Origin: Asterias amurensis
Lineage: Eukaryota; Echinodermata; Asteroidea; Forcipulatida; Asteriidae
Reading direction: 5' to 3'
Assembly (NCBI RefSeq): GCF_032118995.1
Contig: NC_092665.1
Location: 13,946,012 to 14,010,011 of the forward strand
DNA length: 64,000 nt
Shown: piece by piece, positions 10,828 through 23,559 of the stretch
Layout of the letters: each line of letters starts with the position of its first letter
Position numbering within the stretch: the stretch's first letter is position 1
Position numbers and translations under genes: made by a program
The notes under the pieces: model-generated
What the model was told of the DNA's origin: nothing
The model's database searches: none
What the model saw: the letters and a program-made list of their open reading frames with translations, nothing else

Positions 10828-12630
10828 ATTTTCAATGGCGCAGTTTACAAACCAAAATCTGCATGCCTGTGCAAATAATGCAGAAGTACGAATGATTTTC
10901 ACTTTTACATTTAAAACTTTTTCAAATTGAAAATTATCACTGAAAAAGATACGGCCCTAAACTAGGGCTATTTTTGTTTCATCTTGTTTTAGGGGATAAC
11001 AGGTTTATTGTAGACATTTTAAAATCAAGCAATAAAACATTATCATTTCAACAAGTGGATGAGAAAAGTGAAAACAAATCACAATGATTACAAGGAATTC
11101 ATATTCATTCTACCACACAAATTTGATGGATCTTTCTGAAACAGCAAACCTTTCACAAAAACACAACCTTCTTTACAATGAATGATTCCAAATAATGTCT
11201 GATGATCAGAGAAAAATGGCATCAATGAAGATTAATGAAATTAAAATGAATAAACTAATGAAGAAATCATGTTTAGAATGAAATTAATAGCGACCTTCAG
11301 TTTTGGAAATACCAAAAACAAAAGATCGACTACTTTAAGGAAACTAAATACAATTGTACTAACAAGGAAACAAAATACAATTTTTACTGAATTTTACAGT
11401 GGAGAAAGGTAGAAGAAATGGTCTGGTCCGCCGCATCTCTCTGGTGGCAATACAGTAGTCGTGCGTTACCACATGACGTGTCTTGCAGCCAACTGAACAC
11501 CATTAACATCATTACCAGACAGTATTAGAGCCCGCTTACGCCACGTCTAATGCTGTCCCGTATGATGCCATTGGCGCCCAAACAAAAAAGCGTCCCCAAC
11601 GAGGGCGGTATAACATGATGATGGAATTTGAGTCGTGCGTTGAGGATGGACGGTGAAGAAGGGAGAGGTGCTCTGAGGACTGTGATAACTACAGAGTCCG
11701 TGTTGAACGAAAGAGAGACAAGACAGACAAACGAAGTAGAATGTATAGTGCAGGTAGATACACACCTGTAGGCCTTTGTCATGATGTACCGTCGCCATCT
11801 TGTTTTTTGTTCCAAACCATTTTAAATTCACAGAAACCAAGAGTGAGGCGAGCTAAATAGCCTGGTGCCTTTTTGGTACAGTGATAATTAGAATGTTTGG
11901 CTGTTGTTGGTCATAGGGAACAAGACAAAGATGGCCGACAGTTTGAGAAAGATCTACAGAGTGAATGGTGCACCTATGTCTAACACACATGATAGTATAG
12001 TACTCATCTTAAATGATAACAAAAGTCCCCCAAAAAAGCAACTTTGTTAATCATCTTCTTTTTTTTACTAACATTTTGACCAAAAGCTTAAAAAAAAAAA
12101 TATAAACAAATATGGGTATCCAAATGAAATTGGGAAAACAAATTTTCTACTAGGCTACATATCCAACTTATCAAGAAATAACTGTATAGTACTGATGAAA
12201 CTTATTCAACAACGTAGCTTCACTTCCCTATTAAATAGATAAGGGGCTGACAGGGTACACTGTCCAGGTTTGTCCTTAATACTGGAAAACGTCCACCAAT
12301 AAGAGTATACTCATGCAATATTCTGAGACTATAGCTGTACGATGATTATCTACCGATGACACATCCACAATCTCTTTTCAAAACAAAACTGCAATCATGA
12401 TTTTTTTAACGTCCATCCATTTCATCTGAACCAAGTCACAGTACAAACTACAACTAAACAAGAAAACCCAGATCCCCCCCCCACAATATTTCTGATTTAG
12501 TACAAAGCTCATCTGTCCAAGCAAGAACAACTCAGTGACTGCAAAACAAATATGAACAATTTCCCGCCAAATTATCTATCCTTAAGTTTTCAAATAAAAC
12601 ACAAAAGTGTCAATAAAGTGCTATCCATCA
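10828..12630. other. No gene recognised; repeat-poor AT-rich stretch
   Basis: This stretch lacks the interspersed families that crowd the first 11 kb. Repeat scarcity would fit a long 3' UTR or conserved non-coding DNA of the minus-strand gene that starts at 32443, but that is only an inference. No exon is identified. Confidence 0.3.
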
Positions 12631-12636
12631 CTCTGA

Positions 12637-13008
12637 TTAAGTATTCACCAAACAAAGCTTGATAATATAAAACCAACATGATTCTATTTTCTCAACTGAC
12701 TGACAGCAGAACAAATATTTAATTTTCTAATTTCCCGCCCAAAAGCAAGCCAACATTTTTGTACACCCTAACAACACCCAATCAGTTTAAATCCCCGCCG
12801 TTATTACTTCCCTCCAACGACAATCGATTATGTATTCAACAAACAGAACTTGAAATATATCAACATGATTCTATTTTCTCAACGGACGGCAAAACAAATA
12901 CTTCATTTTCTAATTTCCCGCCCAAAAGCGGGCCAACATTTTTGTACACCCTAACAACAACCAATCAAGTTTGAATCCCTGCCGTTATTATTTCCCTCCA
13001 AAACGACG
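12637..13008. repeat. Tandem duplication, two units of about 185 bp
   Basis: Unit 1 (about 12637-12825) and unit 2 (about 12826-13008) share, in order, gatt-a-gtattca-caaaca, aacatgattctattttctca, aattttctaatttcccgcc, caacatttttgtacacccta and ccgttatta-ttccctcc. They differ by scattered substitutions and small indels. A weaker third echo of aatttcccgcc lies at 12560. Confidence 0.85.
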
Positions 13009-13410
13009 ACCGGGTCACCACCACCGCAATTCAAACACCCCACCACGACTAGCCTGGACCTGCCCCACAACTCGCCCCTCTTTGGTTGGCAAACACTTCA
13101 CCGTCAGCCCTAGAAACGACCCACATCGGGGGACCACGCCATCGCCCCAATTGCGGTTTACAGTCACACCGAGAGGATTGTCTACACCAATGTTGTGTTC
13201 ACAGACTACGTGGAGTTTCAACACAGGGCTGGGCCAACAAGTTTTGTTCTGCTGTGTGCAGACTGTCTATATACTTTAGCTGATAATGCCCCAGGCATGT
13301 TTTTGCATGCAATCTACACCACTGCATCATTGCCAAAGAGAACCAATATTCTTCTGTCCCAGACATGTCTAGTTATTGCAAAAAAAACAAACAAAAAAAG
13401 GCTAACAATT
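13009..13410. other. GC-rich island, possible exon on either strand
   Basis: About 250 bases are clearly more GC-rich than the flanks. On the plus strand a frame starting upstream of 13195 stays open to 13443. On the minus strand a frame ends at a stop near 13015 and stays open through 13224. Neither product is recognised and no strong splice pair decides between them. It could be a terminal exon of the minus-strand gene beginning at 32443, or a conserved regulatory block. Confidence 0.2.
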
Positions 13411-13919
13411 GACAAGAATCGGTTATTTTCCCACCGTCGTTGACTTAGAGGAAGTTCAAGTTGTCTTTTATTGAAACGGGGGTTACGGTCAAGTCTGTTT
13501 GTCATTCAGGATTTTTTTCAGGGGAGTAGAATTAAAATGTAAAGGTCTATCTGGCTGGATCTAGTAAGCAATGGTAAAAATAAAAAATAAATAAAAAAAA
13601 AACAGAATTTATAAACTTTTTTGCATTCGCCCTCTAATAACTCTCTCTAACATGTCCAGACCTCTATTTCATCTAATTTTGCTGATTTATGGAGATTGGA
13701 AGCAACTCAAACTTCATACTTCATGTTAACAATCCAGTCATGAAGGTATAATAATTACACCCAATCCCTAGAGTGGTTTAATACTAAGACAATATCTAAC
13801 CGATACCGTAGCTCAATCTAAAAACTGTGGATGGTACATTGCCTGATCCCAAGTATAGAAATTACATAGCAGTCCTCAGTCCAACATAATCAACTAAAAC
13901 ATTCAGTACTTATACGTTG

Positions 13920-14130
13920 TGCATGCTAAACTAATTTTCGTCTCCTGAGACGAAAATTATTTTCATGACATAGTTTTACTCATTTCTCAAAAACTACAGC
14001 ACCTCAGCAATTTATGAATATTTTAAGGAAAGCTTTCAACCATCAATTTTTTATCTTCAAACCGTGTAAGTGCAATTAGATGTAAATCTGTTAATGTTGT
14101 GTTTTGTGTCATACAAAAAATAAACCTTAA
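13920..14130. repeat. MITE-3 right arm, half copy
   Basis: It matches the right half of the foldback at 8371-8737: ctcctgagacgaaaattatt, gttttactcatttctcaaaa, ctacagcacctcagca, cttcaaaccgtgtaagt. The left arm is missing. Confidence 0.7.
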
Positions 14131-17100
14131 TGAGTGACTCATAATCAGGTTCGGATCCTACTCGGCTAATCGGTCTTTTTGTCGATGCCACGGCCATCTT
14201 CAATTAAAAAAAGAAATTCCTCCAGCTTACAGTGCTTATCGTTTACACTTGGACATATTACCTTCAAGGTTGGGAACATTATCATTTATCATCAGGGACT
14301 CGGCCACCGGAATAAAAATATCTGGCAACCAAGAAACAATTTTTTTCCCTTCTGTACATCAAAATTGCCGCTGCCGTAGTGCTTTTCAATGTGGGGGTTT
14401 TTTGTTTTCTAAATCGATTCGCAAAAATGGAATCCGTAAAAAATAAAATCAGGACAACTGAAGGGAAAAAAATGAAATGAAGAGAGTGCGGTCTGCGGTA
14501 TGGTCCACGGAACAAAATCTCTTTCATACATGAGTTGTGTGGTGGTTCTGAAAAAAACAGTTAGAGGTTGGCGAGAATTCTGTCTCGCAAATGTTATTGT
14601 ATACATTTTGAGAATATCACTTTATTCCCCGGCTTCATGCTACAGAAATCTTTGAAAGCTCCCTTTTTTCGACAAGGAGGGTTTTTGCAGAGAAGACATG
14701 TTCCCAATTTCATCTAGTTAGCCTGGCTAGCTCTGAAATCATGACGAAATAGTGGGGAAAAAAAAGAAGCATTTTTCGATGGAAATTGAATTTGATACTC
14801 AATGACAGATCGGTGTGCAGTACACAATCCTCACACACGTGTAAACCAACGACAACATTAAATCACTGATAATTAAACAAGGTATCACTGAAACTAAGAA
14901 ATAATCACAAACCACGTACACATGCACAACAATGTTTTACCTTCGAACGCGCCAAACACTATCTTGTTTTGGCAACAGTGTATGAGCTGCCACACCTAGT
15001 AACAGAACTTTTGTCACAATATGGCTGCTCCGTGACGAGCCGTTTACATGAACATGGACGTGCATTTAAACGTAGGTGTGAAAGTACACGATGGAAACGT
15101 GTACATACAAGTCCTACCAGCATATTGGGTCCGCTAATTCTTTGACGGCACTGAGTCTACAGTGACCACCTGGCAATTGAAGTTCATGGACTAGTATTTA
15201 AAATATACACATGTGTGGGTTTGTTTTTTTGTGGGGGTGGTTTTGGCCACGTAGACAATATCGCAGTTGGCTCGCAACCCACATGTGTGAACAGTCCAGG
15301 AAAAAATGCTAATTGCAAATGGCTCTTTTGAGTGAGAGAGGTAAACAAAAAGTGACAAATGTTGGAGTTCAGTTTTTTGTTCATATTATGCAAGCTTAAG
15401 ATAATAACAGACTGTGTATAATATTTGAATTTTTTTTACTGACAACAGACGTTTTTTTTTTTTTTTTCAACAGTCCTTGCCTAACAAATGCTTACTTTGG
15501 GACACTGACATATTTAACATTCTCTCTGCTTTTAATTCTCTGAATTAAAAATATAACCAGCGATGTATGAAAAAGAAGGAGGGAAAAAAAACACCATGAC
15601 AATACTTAGCATTATTCTCTCGGTCTGGAGATGAAGTCGTCTGAAATTTAGGATGTTAAATTTCAAAAGAGGTTATTAACAGCCTTTCTACATCACCACA
15701 ACTAGAAATCAAGAGGTTTGGTCGTTAAATAAGAGCAATGTTTTTTCGTCAGGAAAAAGTCTTTCTCAGCCCCCCAAAAAAAACCTGTTATTTCACAGTC
15801 TGTACACGCATAATAATTCCCAGCGCCCGTACAAATCAAACTCACAGAAAGTACATCCATGAAGAAAAAAAAAATGGGAAAAAAAAAAAAAATCATTGAT
15901 TGAAATTTTTACCCATGCTTGACATGTTTCTGCCTGGCACTATACCATGAAGCCTGCCATTTACAAGTAGTACATTATGTCATAAGTATACTCCTAACCC
16001 ACCCTGTGCTGCACCTACATGTATACCAGCAATCGCACACAGCGGTACAGTTTGATCTCTTTCTGGTCTAGTTGGCAATTGCTTTTCATCTTGTTTCCAA
16101 GCCACAGTTACTGTGTTTCACACCTCCAAATCCCCCCCTTCCCACTTTTTTTTTTTTACAGTCACGATGGCTTTCATTGTGTTAATGGATCCAGCACAAC
16201 CCAGTCGGCTGATGAGTGTAAAAAATAAAAAAAATAAAAATTCAAACTGAATTTTATCTTTTTGTAAAATGTTGACTTGGATTTGACCTTGTGGCAAAGC
16301 GAATACAATTCTCTGCAAGTGAATGGGTGCACACGTTCGTTCGATGTATACTTCCAATCAACCATATTTGTTTGAAGGGTGCGACCGGGGTGTGAATTTT
16401 TGTTCCCCTGTGGTACAGTGTGTTCATGGCATAGTAAAGTGTACTATGCCGTTACTGCAAACAGTGTACTGAACAAGTGGATTTTCTTGCATTGCATGCA
16501 TTGCAGCCATTTTGTAACAAAAAAAAATTCAGACAAACTTTAGTGAACATCTGAGTAATAACTGAATGATCACAATAAAACCCTATTTGCTCAATGATGA
16601 TTTAGTGAATTCTAATTTTTTTTTTATAAATAGTTTTAGTTAACTTCCAGACCCGACTCTACCAGCCACCATCACAAGGCTGCCTGCCATCACTGCACTG
16701 CATCTCTTACATAAAAACACTCGTGAATCTAAACAGTCCGTTCTAAAAGAAAACAATTTATAAGTTGTGATTTATTAACTGGGCACAATTTATTAATGCT
16801 ATTAAAGCAGGAAATACTGCTTAGCAAATTGATTTGTTTTAAGCAAAATATGAGTGGGGCACCAGTCACAATGTAAACTTCATAGAATGTTAGTCTGTTT
16901 CTACAAAGCGTTTTACGCTTATAAGTTACAGCTTCTTTGAAATTGTTTTTTTTCGTTTTGATGTCTTTCGTTCGGTAATTTTCACACTGTTCAATTATAT
17001 ATACTAGCCTAGGTTCCATTTCCTTCACATGATTTTGCATTAAAAGTTTCTTTTAAACCTTCATCTGGTTGCTGCTCATTGAAAAAGTCAAGGCTCCACG

Positions 17101-19570
17101 GCCTTTCAACCGGTACATACTTCACTACGTTAACACATCAACATGCAATTCATTTCCTTATCAACTGTACACCTTTTATGCAACTAAAGCTTTCAATCAG
17201 TTTCAAAAGATCGTTTTTATGTGATCTCACACGTAACGTCGATCCTTTGTGCCGACTGAACTGACGAAGTACAAACAAGCTACATAAAGTGAGACCTGAA
17301 CACTGAGCTTATGACTTTACCAGACTGTAGCTCGGAAAAGCTTTACATACATGAGCAGAAATTCAAAACACTAAATGGATATTTCCCCCAGGCAGAAAAC
17401 TAAAAAACAACCCTATGAAAAAGAGAGACAAACAAAATGGAAGAGTTCTTTGCAGTGTTGTAACCAGGCAGGACCCTTGCCCGCCCTTTTTACCCGCCCA
17501 AACCTGCCCCCACCCCCACCATGGGATGTTTGGGTTTGCCATTGATTCTTTGAACTGATAAAATGATACCTAATGTCTAATATTTTACTAATATTTTACA
17601 TTCCCAAGAACCTTTAAAATAACTTCAAATTCTAGACTCGTTCATTTTCAGCTTATTCCTGATAAAGTAGACAAGATCCACATGGAAGAGTTAGAAAATG
17701 ACAACGAGAAAAAACAACAACAAAAACTAAACAATACAAGCTATACAATTTATTTTGTGGACCACCCTCAAGCGCCAAACATACATCCAACCAGGTCCCA
17801 GCCAACCAACAATATTGATAATAAAATTACCGAAATGACCGTGATTGACCGTGTCAGATAATTGACTCCAGCAATGGAGAGATTCGCCAGGCCTAAATTT
17901 GAGTTGTGTTCCTACAATTGTAAGTGGAGTACTCTTCATTTTTGAAATATGAGGGTTTTGTCTGGCCGTCTCTGTTCACTTATAAAGAAATATTTAAAAA
18001 CCCATAAATTTATATATTTCTAACAATTATTCCAATAGATGTTAAATTTGCATCGGGGGATAAAGCATATTCATTTTGGTTTTTACCCATATACACTGAT
18101 GTGTGTACGCACATACTTAGTACTTTCCTCATTTCTGTAAAAACAACCACAAAATTATTCTACAATCCTCCCATGTAAAATTTGCTCCTTTGCAAGATTC
18201 CATTCTCCCCCGTCTCGGCAGACATAAGAGAAAAGGGGCCACCAAGGCAGTATCGAATTAACTAACAAAGACGATTCTATTCCAGACACAAGAAAAACTG
18301 GGTGGACCGTGATCGGAAGGTCGAATAGAAATAATGTCAAAGAGTCGTTGAAGATGTGTGGGCGTTTTTTTTAAAGTTTTTTTTTAAGTCAGTTGTAATC
18401 AAGTGAAAATAATAATATAAGCCTCAACTGTCAATTGACACCAGTGGCAGCGCACACCTATGGCCAAAAAGAAAAAAAGTTTATCATCTGGGTTTTCCAA
18501 AAAAGAGGAGGACGAGTCCCTTTTTATTTATTTCAAAGGTGGCCGCCAAGCATTTCAATTTAAACTGGCCAACATTTCTCCACTTTAAAATCACTTCTTT
18601 ATGTAGTTCTTAGATTACAAATACACAGAAAATGTCTTTTAAAAACATGTTAAATAAAAAAGAAAAAAAAAAGAAAAAAAGATGCAGCCTCAAAAAAGGG
18701 GATGACCAACTGTTTTTTTATTTTATTAGGCCTATCCTAGCGAGTGAGAACCCAACTCCCCCACAAGACGATATGGATTTAAAATAGTCAGTGGGTGTAC
18801 ATACCCTATTACACCCACTCATGACAGTATCCACCTACCTCCATGGTACACGTGGGTATGTGATAACCACCCTGAACTAATAATGAGTGTTAAGCTTGCG
18901 GGTACGAAGCCTACTTCCAGACAATTTATCTTTGGGTTTTAAAAGCCCTACTCTGCAATCTGGGGTGTTCCATATGGTTTTATCTTCGGTTTCTTACAAG
19001 CTTGATCTATGCTGTTAAATATCATTTAAAAAAAAAATTATTGAAAATATTTATTTGGGGTGGTTTCTGGTGGTCAAAAAATTAATTACACTAATATTAA
19101 TAATTGGAAATACACAGTGATACAGCTTGTTGTGTTTCCAGTCAAAGCACCCTACAAAATAAAGCAATAATTTCCTCTTAAAACTCTCAACAGAAACTAG
19201 TTTTAAGTGGATTGGTCACTAAATAAACTTTCCACTGTGTCTAGTCATAGAATTTAGAAGGAAGTCCAAGGTGTAATTTTCCCCTCCCCAAACAGTCAGT
19301 CAGAAAAAAAGAAAAGAAAAAAAGGGAAACACAAGAAGAGAAGAAAAAAAAAAACATAAAATACCACAAAGTTATCAGATGTTTACACAGCATTGTAAAC
19401 GCAGATAAAGAAAATTTACATCATAATCGAGAATTATCACCAATCTATTTGACTTCTCCTGACACTAAACACCCTAAAGTTCTAAAAGCCCAACGACAAA
19501 CATGTCCCCCAGAGTAAACAGAGACTAGTCCGAGTCCAGAGAGTCATAATCAAACCCTTCTTATAAATCC
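14131..19570. other. No gene recognised; repeat-poor AT-rich region
   Basis: About 5.4 kb with homopolymer A and T tracts, short open frames and no intact element of the families named here. A fragment at about 16800-16890 (caaattgatttgttttaagc, ggggcaccagtcacaa) matches pieces at 5500-5560 and 27650-27710, so a fourth, poorly defined repeat is present. I see no exon with convincing splice sites. Confidence 0.3.
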
Positions 19571-19577
19571 TAAAAGG

Positions 19578-19925
19578 AAACAGACAGTGAACACCTTCGG
19601 TAATTGTCAAAGACCAGGATCCGAACGTGCATAAAATACCTAACCTGCGAAAATTTGGTCATCGAAGTTGCAGGAGAATAATGAAAGAAAAAAACACCCC
19701 AGTTGCACAAATTTGTGTGCTTTCAGATACCTAATAAAAGGTTTAAGGCCTGAAGTCTTTTAATATTTAAGTGAGAAATTACCTCTTTTTCAAAAACTAT
19801 TACTTCAGAGGGAGCCGTGTCTCACAATGCAATATGCTGTCAACAACTCTCCATTACTCATTACCAAGCAACTTTTTATGCAAACAATTATATTGAGTAA
19901 TTACCAATAGTGTCCAGTGACTTTA
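19578..19925. repeat. MITE-1 copy, diverged
   Basis: The left end is a mutated TIR (cagacagtgaacaccttcggtaattg) and the right end accaatagtgtccagtgacttta. Inner MITE-1 blocks are in the usual order. Confidence 0.7.
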
Positions 19926-19937
19926 ATGTGTGGGTGA

Positions 19938-19954
19938 GGGGGGGGGGGGGGGGG
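19938..19954. repeat. Homopolymer of 17 G
   Basis: Uninterrupted run of 17 G just outside the right end of a MITE-1 copy. Confidence 0.95.
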
Positions 19955-20299
19955 TTCTTGACAGTTTTTTTCCAGAGTGGTCATGACTCATCAACGGGAT
20001 GCCACATGGAGTATCATCATGTGATCGGTCGTTTTTAATCCTACACATTTTTCTTCTTCTTCTTCTGAATCATTAAAGCTCTTTTGGAATGTGGGTTACT
20101 AGGTTAATGGGATTAACGGCCAGCCTCGAAACAACCCCGATGGCAAACACAGCGATTGCCACGTGGTGCCCTGTTCTTTTTCTGTGGTGCCTCTTGCAAT
20201 GTTCCCTCATAGTAGAAAGTTGATGCACCCCCTTCAAAAATGAAATTCAAGGCCAGTAATGGTCTGTCACTTCATCAAGAGATTTGATTGAGGTTTGAG

Positions 20300-20313
20300 C
20301 CCCCCCCCCCCCC
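20300..20313. repeat. Homopolymer of 14 C
   Basis: Uninterrupted C run, followed by an A-rich stretch. On the minus strand it reads as poly-G. Confidence 0.95.
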
Positions 20314-20559
20314 AAATAAAAAAAGGCACAAGAAAACGTTTTGTTTGGGTTCTAAACATTCACAGAGCTTCAAACATTGCATTTGCATGGTGCAGTCAGG
20401 AAGATTTTGTACACCAATTACTGGGGAGACACTCGTAATTACATCCATTACACGAGAGAAAAAGTTTCTACAATCAGGGAGATTTTAAAGTTTGTTCGTC
20501 AGAACATGGAAAGAATGGTTTACTTTCAGGGAACTTTCAACTGAATCAGGGAGATTTGG

Positions 20560-20785
20560 CCGAGCTGTCCAAGCCCCTTTCACAAGAGAGCAATTTAGCA
20601 AGGGAACCTTGCTAAATTGTAGCATGGTTATACAATTTTACAGAATGTACCTCGGGTGAAAGGACAGCAATTTGTTCTACTGTCCAAGTTCTCTTGCAAA
20701 ATCTTGTCAAACATTGCTACATTTTACAACCTTGCTAAAATTAAGCAAGGGACCCCAGTTAAATTGCTGTCGAGTGAATAGCACT
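20560..20785. repeat. Imperfect foldback around caaggttc / ccttgctaaa
   Basis: Left-arm blocks caatttagcaagg and accttgctaaatt are followed by a right arm with ttgctaaaattaagcaaggg and ttaaattgctgtcgagtga. The structure is looser than in the other foldbacks, and its limits are approximate. Confidence 0.4.
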
Positions 20786-21300
20786 TTGAAAAGCTTCTTT
20801 CTCTGAAGGCCTCAATTCTAAGAACCTACAAAATAATCCAAAACCTATCAATTACCCTACACTATGTACAAAGCAACGTGTATGAAAACAAATCTGTGAT
20901 TAACCTGGCAGTCAACTTCTCCGAAAACATACGCCAAACTTAAGAGCGGCCCAATTCCATCATACTCCTCTAACAAAACGGCCACTTCTACAGTGCGTGA
21001 GCTGTACACGTTATTTGACACAAGCGTACGCCACCTTGTCCAACTAAATAGGTGGGGGCCTAAGGCTAGTATAATCACCCACTTGCCAATCCCTACGATC
21101 GAGAAGTAAATCGCCCGCAAGGCACAGAGATTAAAATATCATCTTGACAAGTCAGATTTTCCCTTAGGCAGTGTAACAAGGTTTACCATGCAGCAATCTT
21201 TTCATCGCCACTAAATAACGGACAATATCTCCTCCCCCCCCCCCACTGAATTCAACATTTCTGTCCATTGATACCAAGAATTGGGAAATACCACCAGTAC
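20786..21300. other. No gene recognised
   Basis: A minus-strand frame of 87 codons is open between 20857 and 21120. Its product has no recognisable domain and no splice context, so I do not call it. A C run lies at about 21233-21244. Confidence 0.3.
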
Positions 21301-21311
21301 ACAGATGCACG

Positions 21312-21628
21312 CCTTAAATGCACTGGACACACTTGTTATTTGGTACTAATTTGAACAATCTTGGTTGTTGAAGTTGTGAGAGAATAACGGAAGAAAAAAA
21401 AACCCCACCCTTGTCGCACAAGTTTTGTGCTTTCAGATGCTTGAATTCGAGACCTCTGCAGAGGTCTCCAATTTAATTCAATTATTTGTGTGAGAAATTA
21501 CTTCTTTCTAAGGAGCTGTTTCTCACGATGTTTTATACTATCAACAGCTCTCCATTGCTCATTACTAAGTAAGTTTTTATGCCAACAATGATTTGAGTAA
21601 TTATCAATAGTCTCCAACGCCTTTAAAC
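21312..21628. repeat. MITE-1 copy, deleted and diverged
   Basis: It begins aaatgcactggacacacttg and ends atcaatagtctccaacgccttta. The interior keeps gcttgaattcgagacctc and the short inverted aattcgagacctctgcagaggtctc hairpin. Confidence 0.65.
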
Positions 21629-23440
21629 TTCGCTCTTAAAGGAGCACAGCAATAGTTAGGGGCACTTATGGGGAATATGCAAGTTTGTATACAAAACAAA
21701 TATTCGCCCTTATTCCTGATGATTTTGATAGATCACTCACTTTTCTAATTTGCTGAAATAAAAATTCTCTTGAAAAAATCACAAACTCTATGAAATCACA
21801 AACTCTATGAAATTTGCTCCTTTTCAAAAGTGTTTAAGTACGGGTGAAGAATAAAAAATACTCAAAGTGGTGCTGAACAAGAATTAATGATGCGTGCGAT
21901 TCAAATGCTAGCACATTTGAAATTAACAAACAATCAGTGACTATTTTATGACCAAACATTACACACGTCTGAACTATTTCATGTCTGAACTCAACTCTAA
22001 ACACATCTGTCTGAATACATTAACAAGCTTGTCAATTCAGATTAGAATTTAAACACAAATATATAAAAAAGAAATAGGAAAAAAAGAAAAAAAACCTAAT
22101 TTGTACACAATCAATATTGGATTGACTGTATATAAGCAAGTATGACAAATTTCTGCAGTGAGTTGTAAAAGAATTGCAGATACAACAATTTGTTGTTTTT
22201 AACAGTCAAGTTAAAAACCCAAGACGCCCATCCAACAAGAGTACAGTTTCAAGGATCGTTCAATTTTTAAGTTCAATATCTGTGGAGCTGACTGTTTACC
22301 GGCAAAAGCATATTCTAGACTGTACAGGCTACTAGACTGCCAGCACAATTTACTGTCAAAGCTCCAATCCAAGACCAACAGAAAACAAATAAAAATACAA
22401 CAACAAAAGCTGCTTCATACAGAACTTTTTGTTTGCTCTCAAAAAGTCTACTATCCAGTTTCTGTAAGTCCAGAAACTAGAATTCCGTCATAATTCGCAC
22501 AAATCCATGTTAAATATTGTATGTTTATTTTACGACACTGATGAAAACAATTCACCAACGACTGAAATTACATTGAAAACATCTCAAAATTACTACAGAA
22601 ATTGAAAGGAATCAGGAGAGTAGAAAAAAGCATGGAAAATGTAACTCCAATTGCCTTCAACAAAGCCTCCCCAATAAGGGAGGGGAAAACAAATTTTGGT
22701 GATTATAAGCCGATAAAAATGCTAATTATATGCATCGTGTATGAGGGGGGGGGGGGGGCTTTACCATTAACATAAAAACGTTACCTTGGTTAAATTACCC
22801 TAGATATTCAATGAGTACTCTATTTATCATGTGTGTCATACATACAGTGTACAAACGCTTGACATTCATCTCACCACCAAACATGAAATGTTACTTGTCA
22901 TTTTGAAAAAAAAAAAAGGAAAAAAAAAAAACATTTCTCCGGTATATTATGGAGACCAAGAATGACACAATCACACACAAGTCACTAATAATTTCAATTT
23001 GATCAGAAAATGTTTTTTAAACATTTATAATAAAAAAAAAAAATATATTTTTGTTTTTTGAACAATTGTTTTTTTTTTCAGTGTATTTTTTTTAGTCATT
23101 CATACTGCTTTAGTGTTAACAATTTAAGACAGTCTGTTTTTGCAAGGATGATGTCATTAAACAAAAAAAAAAACAGCCAGTTGTTTGGCTAAATTTTTTG
23201 GTTGTAGAAAAAAAGGGGGCAAAAAAAACAGGTTAGAAGAAAAACGAAAATTTGTTCCAAGGAAATACATTTCAAGTTTGATGGTGAGTTTTTTGTTTTC
23301 TACCTGGACTTGTACATCACATCGATGCTGTTCGCCCGTCCACTCACAGACCACGAGTCACGTCCATCTGATCGATCCATCCCTTGTCCATCCCACGACG
23401 ACAGCGGCAGCGGTGGTCATCCTCCTTCTCTGGCAAGCTG
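21629..23440. other. No gene recognised
   Basis: AT-rich DNA with a tandem tcacaaactctatgaaa duplication near 21778-21812, a run of 14 G at 22745-22758 and long A or T tracts at 22908-22930 and 23030-23080. No RNA gene or clear exon was seen. Confidence 0.35.
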
Positions 23441-23451
23441 CTCATCCACAC

Positions 23452-23542
23452 CTGTTGATGTCGCTCATCAGCTTAGTGGATCCACTCCTTGACCTGTACT
23501 TCCACTCATTATATCCACAAGGGGCAGTCCCAAAAATATAAT
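23452..23542 (-). CDS. Candidate internal exon of unknown minus-strand gene
   Basis: Read on the minus strand, a gggtgcag acceptor precedes 23542 and a CAACAG/gtgtgg donor follows 23452. One frame is open over all 91 bases and gives a plausible peptide that includes FGTAPCGYNEWKYRSRSG. If the donor is ignored the frame stops three codons later, so it could also be a terminal exon. I recognise no family. It lies downstream of the strong first exon at 32246-32443 on the same strand and could belong to that gene. The acceptor has a modest pyrimidine tract, and chance cannot be excluded. Confidence 0.22.
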
Positions 23543-23559
23543 CTGCACCCAACATAGCT

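Noticed and set aside
20857..21120. 87-codon minus-strand open frame
   Set aside because: No splice signals, domain or neighbouring exons; the length is not exceptional for this much AT-rich DNA.
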